This document shows, in pieces, positions 9,301-17,099 of a DNA stretch of 48,420 bases. Origin of the DNA: Oscillatoria salina IIICB1 (GTDB lineage Bacteria; Cyanobacteriota; Cyanobacteriia; Cyanobacteriales; SIO1D9); NCBI RefSeq assembly GCF_020144665.1, contig NZ_JAAHBQ010000047.1, forward strand, positions 1 through 48,420, read 5' to 3'. The notes below the pieces were generated by a model. That model saw nothing but the letters and a program-made list of their open reading frames with translations, made no database searches and had not been told where the DNA came from. Numbering within the stretch: position 1 is the first letter of the stretch; every line of letters starts with the position of its first letter. Made by a program: the position numbers and the translations under genes.

Positions 9301-11179
9301 AACGCTGTCGTTGTCCTCCACTTAAATTTAAACCAGCTTCAGTTAATTTAGTATTGTACCCTTTTGGTTGCGATCGCGTAATTTCATCGATTACTGCATC
9401 TTGACAAGCTTGACTTATTTGTTGCTCGGATATGGTATAATCCCACAAAGTTAAATTATCCCTAATTGTCCCGGCGAATAAACAAATATCTTGAGATACA
9501 AAAGCAACTGATTGAGCAAATAAATAAGATGGTATTTCTGACATTTCTCGATCGTCAAACAGAATTTTACCTGACCAAGGTTGATAAAGTCCGCAAACGA
9601 GTTTAGCAATCGTCGATTTACCCGAACCACTAGCACCCACTAAAGCAATTCTTTGTCCTGGTTTAATAGTTAAATTCAAATTTTCAACTAACGGCGGATC
9701 GATAGGGCTATAGCCAAAGGTAACATTTTTTAACTCTATGTTTCCTTGTAAAGGTTGAGATGAATTTTGATTTGTTTGTTGGTCTTCCTTCAAATTATCT
9801 GCTATATTGGTTTTATAGACATCATCTAAACGTTCTAAGTCTCCCGTTAATTCTTGAATCAAACTACCAAAATCAACCAAGCGGCTAATTGGCGCGAGGA
9901 AAGCTTGAATTAAAATTCCAAAAGCGACTAAACCGCCAATAGTTAATTCTCCTTGAATAATGCGCCAACCACCAATTACCAAAACTAACATCGAAGTTAA
10001 TGCTGTTAGCAAACTTGGTAAAACTGCTAAAATTTGATTTTGCTTGCTTAAATTTTGTTGAGTGTTAATTGCTTTCGTATAGTAGCCCACCCAGCGCGAA
10101 AAAAAATCGGAAGTTTCCCCAGAAGCTTTCAGAGTTTCGATGTTTTGCAAATTAGCGATCGCTACTCCAGACACTTGTCCGTATTCTTGTACCAAACGCC
10201 GATTTGCATCTTGTCGCTGTCGAGATAACCATGCTAAAACAAAAACATTAATAATGGCAAAAAATATGCCAATTCCTGTTAGAAATAGGTCGTATTGAAT
10301 TAAAATTAAAATATAAAATAAAGCGATAATAATATCAATAATTGTCGTTGCCAATTTGCCCGAAAGTAAATCAGCTACCTTATCATTTAATTCGACCCGG
10401 CTAGCAATTTCGCCAGCAAAACGTTGCTCATAAAAACTAATTGGTAATTGCAGCAAATGCCAAACAAATTTGCTCGACATTCCCACCGCCAGTTTGATTT
10501 TTAAACCTCGTAAAGCTTGCAACTGTAGCAAAGTCAGAATAGCTTGAATAACTCCTGCCAAGAATAATCCTAATAGCAAAGGACGCAACCAATCTTCCCT
10601 CCCCGCAATCAAAATTCGGTCGATAAAAATTTGCGTAAAAACTGGTAAAGCAATCGTCGGAATAACTAAGAAAAAACCTACCAAAACCGCATACGCGATC
10701 GCGCCCACAGATGACCTTAACCGCTCCCACAAAGCTATAATTAAACTAGGCTTGCGTCCTCCGGGCTGAAAATTTGCACCCGGTTTCATCGCCAAAACAA
10801 CACCAGTATAAGCAGCGTCAAATTCCTGCCAAGAAACTGTCCTCGGTCCCGTTTTCGGGTCGTTAACATAAACTCGGTTTTTAGTAAAGCCTTCAACGAC
10901 TAAAAAATGATTAAAATTCCAGAAAACAATATAAGGAAACTCTAACTTTTTTAATCCGTTCAAATCGGTCTTTAAACCTTTAGCCTCCAAGCCATAATTA
11001 CGCGCCGCTTTCACAATATTTATCGCCTTAGAACCATCGCGAGAAACCCCACATTCTACCCGCAACTCGGCAAGGGAGACAATGCGCCCATAATAACCTA
11101 AAATAATCGCTAAAGCTGCCGCACCACATTCGACAACTTCCATTTGTAGAACCGTAGGCGTTCTGACTCTTTTGCTCAT
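6311..11179 (-). CDS. Fused NHLM-type C39 peptidase-ABC exporter + second ABC transporter
   Basis: One 1622-residue frame holds two complete ABC exporters. Residues 1-130 are a C39 leader peptidase with Cys18, His91 and Asp107. Residues about 155-435 are a six-helix transmembrane domain. The first ATPase has Walker A GASGSGKS (515-522) and LSGGQRQR (619-626). Residues about 745-850 form a cyclic-nucleotide-binding-like beta-roll. A second transmembrane domain spans about 1075-1350. The second ATPase has Walker A at 1422-1429 and LSGGQKQR (1525-1532). The halves match the NHLM bacteriocin-system transporters ABC1 and ABC2, usually separate genes. The first half should cut leaders after a GG-type motif during export, and the GG-bearing protein at 17100-17678 is the obvious candidate. 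It is last in the operon, 51 bp after the HlyD gene. Confidence 0.88.
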   Translation of the reverse strand: MSKRVRTPTVLQMEVVECGAAALAIILGYYGRIVSLAELRVECGVSRDGSKAINIVKAARNYGLEAKGLKTDLNGLKKLEFPYIVFWNFNHFLVVEGFTKNRVYVNDPKTGPRTVSWQEFDAAYTGVVLAMKPGANFQPGGRKPSLIIALWERLRSSVGAIAYAVLVGFFLVIPTIALPVFTQIFIDRILIAGREDWLRPLLLGLFLAGVIQAILTLLQLQALRGLKIKLAVGMSSKFVWHLLQLPISFYEQRFAGEIASRVELNDKVADLLSGKLATTIIDIIIALFYILILIQYDLFLTGIGIFFAIINVFVLAWLSRQRQDANRRLVQEYGQVSGVAIANLQNIETLKASGETSDFFSRWVGYYTKAINTQQNLSKQNQILAVLPSLLTALTSMLVLVIGGWRIIQGELTIGGLVAFGILIQAFLAPISRLVDFGSLIQELTGDLERLDDVYKTNIADNLKEDQQTNQNSSQPLQGNIELKNVTFGYSPIDPPLVENLNLTIKPGQRIALVGASGSGKSTIAKLVCGLYQPWSGKILFDDREMSEIPSYLFAQSVAFVSQDICLFAGTIRDNLTLWDYTISEQQISQACQDAVIDEITRSQPKGYNTKLTEAGLNLSGGQRQRLEIARALVNNPSLIILDEATSSLDTETERIIDQNLRKRGCTCLIVAHRLSTVRNCDEILVLSEGKVVEKGTHEELLQLKQLYWSLSQERKSLDNEELLTTDERGYTQINDDCGKHGEDVRNLWERQGYLVNVNKANLLDDPDLVWLVKSGEIAIFVVDVENGIPHGRRKYLFSVNAGEAMFGVSNIDKCQGLLAVCLQASELLKVELDEVEELIIKGDKNASLLLDNWLKYLEFPHKIALPKTKSLREYLDKLHENVFQHLNQVKQQQQAEAELRLQTQIQVNSQATEIAFGKLSHLLNPQQAKNFTPIVDSPLSLAFVEICRYLEVKIPASLPQENSLSVMSHAAGLRMRQVKLTTDWWKKDAGVILAYNLQEEQPVVLLPAKSGSYQLFNPVAKTKNKLTAKLAQKLSSHAYTFYRILPENINQKPSLVQVWQLLQFALFKRKSDLQLIFWCGIGATVLGMLTPYATAILIDYAIPAASREILLQIGLALLVAAWGRSLYQLTQGFAQLRVESFADLASQAAVWDRLLKLKASFFRQYSSGDLSSRVTTVSEIRRQFAGTILRSFLASIFALLNLGLLFYYSWKLALVACAVGLIAALTTLIFGIISLRYLRREQEQEGEVFGILIQLINGVAKLRVAGAIQRAFAYWSKGYSKQLVLRLKSQRIEDYLAVFNEVLPLVATVLLFWLAVSLIGLSKLSTGTFVAFYAAFGIFITGGINLSNSSIDLLAIASLWKRVKPILDAPLEITQNSSHPGQLDGKISLENLTFSYHQDTPNILENITINAQPGEFIALVGASGSGKSTILRLLLGLETPQAGKIKYEGQDLNSLELDAVRQQIGVVLQNSQPFSGTIFENIAGGSNITIEQAWQAVKQVDFAADIDKMPMKMQTVISVGGTNLSGGQKQRLMLARALAKQPKILLLDEATSFLDNQTQAKVSENIDKLQITRIVVAHRLTTIRNSDRVYVLDQGKIVQEGTFAQLAAQEGLFARLMQQQM
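8974..9010 (-). repeat. Intergenic-type repeat captured as coding linker
   Basis: The reverse strand reads TTAACCACAGATGAACGCGG followed by ATACACGCAGATAAATG. This matches a widespread cyanobacterial intergenic repeat (the forward form contains ATCCGCGTTCATCTGTGG). Here it is in frame and encodes about residues 724-736 (TTDERGYTQIND) exactly between the two ABC halves of the exporter. The match to a dispersed repeat is from memory of the family, not a search. Confidence 0.6.
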
Positions 11180-11230
11180 TGTTTATTGCTTAGAAAATCG
11201 TGCAATTAGCTTAATTAACAGTTTGATTAA

Positions 11231-12655
11231 TTAAATCCCGCTAGCTTGTTTTAAAAGCGGAATAACTAATTCAATTGGCGCTTGCTTCTTAACAGTAACC
11301 CGGCTAGAAGTAGTAGTTCCCGAAGTAATTTTTAATTCAGGTCCAGCAGAAGCAGACCATTGATAACCGCTATAATTAGAAGTATTTGGTTGAAGTTCGG
11401 TAAAAACCGCGATCGCGCCTCCTTCGGGAAGCAATTTTTCCACAACTTCCGCATTACCAACCAATTCAGTTGCACCCTGTTTCGTTACTGGAAACGGCGA
11501 TACCTCAGTAACAGTACCGACAATACCGCCAAATTCTTCTCTTTTTACCGTATTTGGTGTAACTTGAACCTCCATCCCTGGTTCAATCTTTTTCCCGTCT
11601 TGAATAGAAAAATAGCTAACCGCTAACATCTCTTTTCCGGTTTGAGATATTTGCAAAGTTCCCAAAGAATTTCCAGGGTTAACATATTCGCCAGCAGTAG
11701 TAGTAACTTCGAGAATGCAGCCCCTATGCGGACTAAAAATTTGACTATTCTCAGCTAATTTTAGTTCTAACTGAGCAACATTTTGCTCCACTGCTTGAAT
11801 TTCATTTTGGCGGGTATTAGCAGCTTCAATTTTTACCTGTTCTCGTTCTTGTTGTTGACTTGCTAATTCTTCCAACTGAGCTTGCAATTGAGCAACTTTA
11901 TTGAGACTTTCTTGATAAGATTCTTCTGCTTGTAACTCGCGAATTTCTAACTCTTGCAATTGCGCTTGTAAATCAGTAATTTCTGTAAGCGAATTCAGAT
12001 AAGTTTGTTCTGCTTCTAGTAAAGCATCCGCAGAAATTGCCCCTTCTTCGCGAAGCTGACGGCGATTTTCTAAGCGTTGTTTGAGAGTAGGAGCTAATTC
12101 GCGAGCATTGTCAAGCTTTTGTTGAATAAGTTGACGTTGTTTTTGGATAGTTTCGAGTTGTTTTTTTTGCAAATCAGGAGCAAGATTTTCCGCATTTCTT
12201 AACTCTTGTAACAACGCTTGACGCTGTTGTTGCAGATACTGTTGTTGCTGGTTAGATTGTTGTTGTTGTAATGCAGTCAATTGGCGATCTTGACTTTTTA
12301 ATTCCGTTAATTTATTACGTTGTTGGGTAAGTTGTTGTTGAACTTCTGTGGGTTCAATAGTAGCTAAAATTTGCTTAGTTTCGATACAGTCACCGGGGGC
12401 AATTTTTAGTTCTTTTAATTGTCCCGCGATCGCAGATTGTAACTCTACCACTCGACGCGGTTGAATTAGCACTCCTTCGGCTTTCACGGTAATCGGTATT
12501 CGTCCCCAAATACTCCAAACCCCAGCAAATGCTACTAGGGAACCTGTAGTCAACAAAGCTAACCAATTTTTGGCTGTAACTACTTGCATTAATTCGTCAA
12601 TTCTCTCCGGTGAAGATACACGATTTAATGCTTCTTTCCGAAAAAGATTATTCAT
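11231..12655 (-). CDS. HlyD/NHLM-type secretion adaptor (membrane fusion protein)
   Basis: A 474-residue periplasmic adaptor of type I secretion. There is a short cytoplasmic N-terminus, one membrane helix at about residues 33-50 (NWLALLTTGSLVAFAGVWSI), a lipoyl-like half (AEGVLIQPRRVVELQSAIAG), then a Gln-rich coiled coil over about 105-300. The second lipoyl half (IFSPHRGCILEVTTTAGEYV) and a beta-barrel domain follow. This layout fits the NHLM-system HlyD family that partners the peptidase-ABC exporter. It sits 19 bp downstream of the cyclase gene and 51 bp upstream of the exporter gene. It should link the inner-membrane exporter to an outer-membrane TolC-type channel, which is not in the window. 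Confidence 0.87.
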   Translation of the reverse strand: MNNLFRKEALNRVSSPERIDELMQVVTAKNWLALLTTGSLVAFAGVWSIWGRIPITVKAEGVLIQPRRVVELQSAIAGQLKELKIAPGDCIETKQILATIEPTEVQQQLTQQRNKLTELKSQDRQLTALQQQQSNQQQQYLQQQRQALLQELRNAENLAPDLQKKQLETIQKQRQLIQQKLDNARELAPTLKQRLENRRQLREEGAISADALLEAEQTYLNSLTEITDLQAQLQELEIRELQAEESYQESLNKVAQLQAQLEELASQQQEREQVKIEAANTRQNEIQAVEQNVAQLELKLAENSQIFSPHRGCILEVTTTAGEYVNPGNSLGTLQISQTGKEMLAVSYFSIQDGKKIEPGMEVQVTPNTVKREEFGGIVGTVTEVSPFPVTKQGATELVGNAEVVEKLLPEGGAIAVFTELQPNTSNYSGYQWSASAGPELKITSGTTTSSRVTVKKQAPIELVIPLLKQASGI

Positions 12656-12674
12656 AATTTGTTAGTAGTTAATA

Positions 12675-14579
12675 TTACTCATAGCGCTGCATCACGCGAT
12701 AAACATAAACCTTTCTAGTCTTACCTTTCAAAGGAATTAAACCCCAAGATTCTACGGCAAATTTATCGTGAAGATGTACTAAAGTTTCTTTAGCAATCAA
12801 AATTCGACAATCACTAGTTTGGCGTTCTTTTTGGCAACTTTCTAAACGAGAAGCAATATTCACGCTATCGCCAATTACACCATATTCTAAGCGTTCTTTA
12901 CCACCCAAAGAACCCACCATAACCGAACCTGTAAAAATGCCGACTCGAATCTGAATTACCGGTAAATCTTTACTTTGCCAATTTTGATTTAATAAGCGCA
13001 AACGATCGCCCATTGCTAAAGCACAACTAACCGCTTGTTGAGCATCAACAGCCATTTCTGCGGGAGTTTTACTCGGTACAGGTACGCCAAATACTGCCAT
13101 TAAACCATCGCCCATAAACTTATTAACTACCCCATGATGTCGAGAGACTTCTTGTGTCATTGTCGTCAAATATTCATTCAGCCAACTCATCACTTCTTCG
13201 GGCGATCTTTGTTCAGAAATAGTGCTAAAATTACGAATATCACTAAAGAGAATTGTCGCCGTAATTCTTTGTCCTGGTAAAATACCAGATTTGAGTAGGC
13301 GATCGCGGTCTTTCCACAAAGCCAGGGCAACTTCGGGAGAGGTTTGCTGTCCTAATAATTTCATCACCATTTTTTGTTGTTGTCTGGCTTGTTGCATTTC
13401 GTAAGTAATTAACGATCCACTAGTAAAAAGAACGGCTAAAGTAGGAGATGCTAAAGGAATCCATCCAGAGTTAAGAAAAAGCACGAATCCGATGCCGAAA
13501 ATTGACGCGATCGCACCAAACTCACCCAGACACAAAACCAGGAAATTGTTGCTACGCCAAGCGATCGCGCCGCCAACTAAGCCCCAGCCCCAAATCCAAA
13601 GTATTTCTTGCCAGTCACTCCAAAACCAAAAGACTGCTCGATTTTTTTCCACTCGATCGAGAATTTGACTCACCATTTGTGCGTGAATAATTACTCCAGG
13701 CATTCCCGGATTATCCGGTTCCGCTACACTGAAAGGAGTAGGAAAAAAATCCTTCAAGCTTGGCGCGGTACTCCCAATCAAAACTAGTTTATTTCTAACT
13801 AAATTTGGCTCAATTTCTCCGTTCAAAGCTTCACTTAATGTTACCTGGGGTGCAACCAAATTAGGCGAGCGATAATCGAGTAAAATTTGATAGCCGAGAG
13901 CATCAATTGTTTGATAACCGCCAGAATCAGCATTTAAGGCAAAAAAAGTGGTTTCTCCAAGCTGTAAGGAATTAAGATTAATTTGCAAATTGTCCTCAGC
14001 AAAATACTTTAAACTTAAGCGTAGGGAAAAGGAATAAAATTCTTCCGTAGCGGTAAAAGCATATAATAAATTTCGCCGGACAACGCCATCAGGATCGATT
14101 AAAATATCATTAAAACCAACTCTTTCTAAAGGTACAGTTGGTGGTGGTGGGACACTTTCACCACTAGGATCGATTAACTTTTCGATCGCCACCACATTTT
14201 CCTCTTGCAGTTGCTTTAATAAAGCTTCATTTCCGGGAGGTTGGGGAATATCGCGATACAGATCCAAACCAATAACTTTTGGTTGATATTTTTGCAATTC
14301 AGCTAACAATTGTGCTAAAGTGCGATCGCTGAGGGGCCACTGTCCTTGTTCGCGGAGATCGGCTTCCGTAATTGCCACCACCAACAAACGCGAATCAGGA
14401 GGTAAAGAAGTTTGCGATCGCATCAAGCGATCGTACGCAGCTAACTCCAGAGGTTGCAACCAACCAAACTGTCTTACCCCCAGTAACAAACCCGTCACAG
14501 CAAGACTACCAACCGCAACTGCTGGTATTCGACACAAAAACTTGTAAATCTTGCCAAGACGATCCGGGAACCATTTCAC
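12675..14579 (-). CDS. CHASE2-domain class III adenylate/guanylate cyclase
   Basis: A 634-residue membrane receptor cyclase. An N-terminal membrane helix (about 20-35) precedes an extracytoplasmic CHASE2 sensor (about 40-310; LLVVAITEADLREQGQWPLSD, VIGLDLYRDIP, LVLIGSTAPSLKD). Three membrane helices (about 318-395) follow, then a catalytic domain with metal-binding Asp in LFSDIRNFS and MGDGLMAVF and transition-state Asn/Arg in GDSVNIASRLES. The catalytic residues look intact, so it should make cAMP (or cGMP) on sensing an unknown signal. The start is GTG at 14579 with no clear Shine-Dalgarno, 6 bp after the YcaO stop, consistent with translational coupling. A sensory cyclase within a RiPP-type operon is unusual. 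Confidence 0.88.
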   Translation of the reverse strand: MKWFPDRLGKIYKFLCRIPAVAVGSLAVTGLLLGVRQFGWLQPLELAAYDRLMRSQTSLPPDSRLLVVAITEADLREQGQWPLSDRTLAQLLAELQKYQPKVIGLDLYRDIPQPPGNEALLKQLQEENVVAIEKLIDPSGESVPPPPTVPLERVGFNDILIDPDGVVRRNLLYAFTATEEFYSFSLRLSLKYFAEDNLQINLNSLQLGETTFFALNADSGGYQTIDALGYQILLDYRSPNLVAPQVTLSEALNGEIEPNLVRNKLVLIGSTAPSLKDFFPTPFSVAEPDNPGMPGVIIHAQMVSQILDRVEKNRAVFWFWSDWQEILWIWGWGLVGGAIAWRSNNFLVLCLGEFGAIASIFGIGFVLFLNSGWIPLASPTLAVLFTSGSLITYEMQQARQQQKMVMKLLGQQTSPEVALALWKDRDRLLKSGILPGQRITATILFSDIRNFSTISEQRSPEEVMSWLNEYLTTMTQEVSRHHGVVNKFMGDGLMAVFGVPVPSKTPAEMAVDAQQAVSCALAMGDRLRLLNQNWQSKDLPVIQIRVGIFTGSVMVGSLGGKERLEYGVIGDSVNIASRLESCQKERQTSDCRILIAKETLVHLHDKFAVESWGLIPLKGKTRKVYVYRVMQRYE

Positions 14580-14585
14580 TTTTGC

Positions 14586-16823
14586 TTAAATAAACATCGG
14601 AATAGGATTGAGCCACTCTTCTTTTAAAGGTTCTTCTAACCAGCCTAACTTAACTGGAACCTCATAAAGCCTTCCCGGAGCAAACTGCGCCCAAAAATGA
14701 CGCAACCCAGGAACAATTAACTTCACTACACTCATCTTAATGTCCGGACGAGTGAGATCCAAAACTAAAGTTTCTAAACCTCGTTCCGCAGCAATATTTA
14801 CACATTTCATGACATCTTCGCGCAAATCAAAACTTTCCTCCTCTAGATAATCTCGATAAACTTTTGCTTTGACAGTTTCATCTGCTACTAAATAAGGTTG
14901 ATTTGCTACTGTTGCCATTTCACACCAACTCTGCATATCTTCGCGAGAAAAAATTGCTCTCCCTTCGGGATCGGCAGCCCCAGAAAGAAACACCATTTGA
15001 TTCATTTCTGCCACTGCCCGTAGGATGGCAATTTTCGGATTGAAATGACAACCAAAACCAAATAAAATATCCTCTGGCTGGCGATTATTCCGATGGGAAA
15101 TTGCTGCAAAAGTTGGAATATTCAGGTCGCTGGTAAGATCCAAAACCCAAAAATCCCGCCCTAAACTTTGATAATATTCTTTAACTTTATCCAGATAATT
15201 TAAGCCAAAACTTGCCAAATTTACCGCAGGTCTTTTAACTCGATTGTACCACCACAAAGCTACCGCATCTCGTTCAACTAATTCCAAAAATCCTTGTAAA
15301 ATCGCCTCTTCCAAACAATTTCCTGCCGCATTGCCATTGGTATCTGCCCAGCAAAAACATTGTTCTTTGGGCAAAAAATAGCCATAGTAACAGTATGCTG
15401 TCGGCAAATATTTAAATTTTTCTGCTGTTAGCGACCAAACGGGAGTCCATTCAATTTCTTGCTCTGGATTGAAAGGTTCGGGAATCCATTGAATCGGATG
15501 ATTAATTTGATTCCACTCCTGTCTTTTTTGATATTGCTGTTCGCTGTAAAGGAGAAACTTATCCGGAGCAATAGCATCATCTCTGAGTTGAGAATATGTA
15601 GCTTTTACCCGCATTTCTTGACCAGTATAAATTCCCGAATACCGTTCGATTGCTTCACCCAAACAACTAACTTTGGCTTGCCAATCTGTTTGACCTTTAC
15701 CCGCACTTTTGCGGCGTAAAGCTCGTTGCAAACTATCTAGATCGTGACCTGTTTTCGGAAAATTATGTTCGGCAAGATAAACGTGAATTAAGCTATTTTC
15801 TTGGGGAAGCGGATTAAATATTTTGCGAACAACTCCGGTAATTGGACTGAGATGAGCGGTGTATTTCTGCCAAGTTTCTTGAGGCGAGCAACTGCGATAT
15901 CCGCCAGATTGGTTATCAAGTTTAGGTTGACTTTTTAGTAGCAAAGGTTGCGGTTTTAAGTGATTTTTTGAACCGCATTTAAGACATTGCGGTCGTCGGA
16001 TTAGTTGGTGATGTTCTAAGCTTAAACTAACTAAATCAAAAGTGATAATTTTTCCTAGTAATTGTTTTTCTTCTGCTCCTACCAGCCATTTAGCTATTTC
16101 TGTGGCTGCCAAATTAAAGCCGATTTGGATAGTAGGAGGTAAGGCGGAGCGAGAAACAGGAAATGGTCGTAAAATTCCTTTTTCTTGTTGCAGAGAAGAT
16201 TCAATTTCTCGATTCATTTGTAAACGTTGGCGGAGACATTGCCAACAACCTGTTTGATTAGGAACAAAAATTGGACCAATCCACAAAACTGCTCCTACAG
16301 GTTTAACTAATAGCCAAGGTTTTCCGGAAAGTAATGCCTTTTGATTAATAATTGCTAATTCTGGTTGCAGATAATCGTCGGTTAAGACAACTGTCAAATC
16401 TCCCTCTTCGCTAAGATTAATATTCAGAGATTTCAGGGCGTAAATAAATGGTTCGGTAGGAATATTGCTGATATTAGTGACAGTGACTTGGGCAGATTTT
16501 AAGCTATTTAATGTAGTTGAACTGTCGAGATCGAGTAAATGCCAAAAACTAGCAAAACTAGGTGGTAAATTAGGCTCTGCTTCGGTAATATAGCCTTTAT
16601 TTTGTAGTAATCTTAGCCCATAGTTAATTTCCTCGGCTGTAGCTTTTCCTTGTAACTGCTGGACAATTTCTGCAATCGTGTAGCTGCCATTCAGAAAAGG
16701 TGCTAGAAGCACATAAAGTCGTCCCCGTAAGACAAAATGTCCTTTTTCGCTCAGTAAATAAACTAATTTTGGTTCCCTAACTTCAACATGGAAGTGATTT
16801 TTGAATTTTGGTTTTTTGAGCAT
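14586..16823 (-). CDS. TOMM-type cyclodehydratase: E1-like/leader-binding domain fused to YcaO
   Basis: A 745-residue fused cyclodehydratase. The N-terminal part (1-290) has a winged-helix, RRE-like start and an E1/ThiF-like region with Cys193-x2-Cys196 (GCWQCLRQR) and Cys280-x2-Cys283 (CLKCGSK), a zinc tetrad. The YcaO part (about 365-745) has the ATP-binding signature RKSAGKGQTDWQAKVSCLGE followed by AIERYSG. It also has EEAILQGFLELVERDAVALW and a Pro-containing C-terminus NPIPMFI, like the PxPxP tail of azoline-forming YcaO enzymes. The family uses ATP to cyclise Cys, Ser or Thr of a ribosomal peptide into azolines. No dehydrogenase for azole formation is seen. ATG at 16823 has a weak AGGT upstream. 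It is the second gene of the operon. Confidence 0.88.
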   Translation of the reverse strand: MLKKPKFKNHFHVEVREPKLVYLLSEKGHFVLRGRLYVLLAPFLNGSYTIAEIVQQLQGKATAEEINYGLRLLQNKGYITEAEPNLPPSFASFWHLLDLDSSTTLNSLKSAQVTVTNISNIPTEPFIYALKSLNINLSEEGDLTVVLTDDYLQPELAIINQKALLSGKPWLLVKPVGAVLWIGPIFVPNQTGCWQCLRQRLQMNREIESSLQQEKGILRPFPVSRSALPPTIQIGFNLAATEIAKWLVGAEEKQLLGKIITFDLVSLSLEHHQLIRRPQCLKCGSKNHLKPQPLLLKSQPKLDNQSGGYRSCSPQETWQKYTAHLSPITGVVRKIFNPLPQENSLIHVYLAEHNFPKTGHDLDSLQRALRRKSAGKGQTDWQAKVSCLGEAIERYSGIYTGQEMRVKATYSQLRDDAIAPDKFLLYSEQQYQKRQEWNQINHPIQWIPEPFNPEQEIEWTPVWSLTAEKFKYLPTAYCYYGYFLPKEQCFCWADTNGNAAGNCLEEAILQGFLELVERDAVALWWYNRVKRPAVNLASFGLNYLDKVKEYYQSLGRDFWVLDLTSDLNIPTFAAISHRNNRQPEDILFGFGCHFNPKIAILRAVAEMNQMVFLSGAADPEGRAIFSREDMQSWCEMATVANQPYLVADETVKAKVYRDYLEEESFDLREDVMKCVNIAAERGLETLVLDLTRPDIKMSVVKLIVPGLRHFWAQFAPGRLYEVPVKLGWLEEPLKEEWLNPIPMFI

Positions 16824-16887
16824 AGTTTACCTGTGGCTAGTTACGGAACCAATTGGAAAATATTGAAGATAAATAGCTGGTAAAATA

Positions 16888-16938
16888 ACTGACTATAATT
16901 GCCTAATCTGTCTCAAAAAGGGTATAATTATAGTCAGT
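16888..16938. promoter_or_regulatory. 13-bp inverted repeat upstream of YcaO gene
   Basis: ACTGACTATAATT (16888-16900) and its exact reverse complement AATTATAGTCAGT (16926-16938) flank a 25-base spacer. It lies in the 276-bp gap between the S74-protein gene and the YcaO gene. There is no T-run on either side, so a regulator-binding site, attenuator or processing hairpin is more likely than a simple terminator. The rest of the gap shows no convincing open frame. Confidence 0.5.
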
Positions 16939-17099
16939 GTTATTTCTGGGAATTGCCCATTTTTTGTGTAATTTTTAAGGTAGCTGCACGATTTAGGGAT
17001 TATTTTCAGAGCGACGATCTTTTAGCGATCGCACGCCAATTTTAGCAATTTAATTTGCAGTGGAGATCCACCCTGGTAGGTGAGATTACTCCTTATATC

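Noticed and set aside
10437..10730. 97-codon open frame within the exporter gene
   Set aside because: It is out of frame, on the same strand inside a region encoding transmembrane helices of the exporter, and has no independent start signal.
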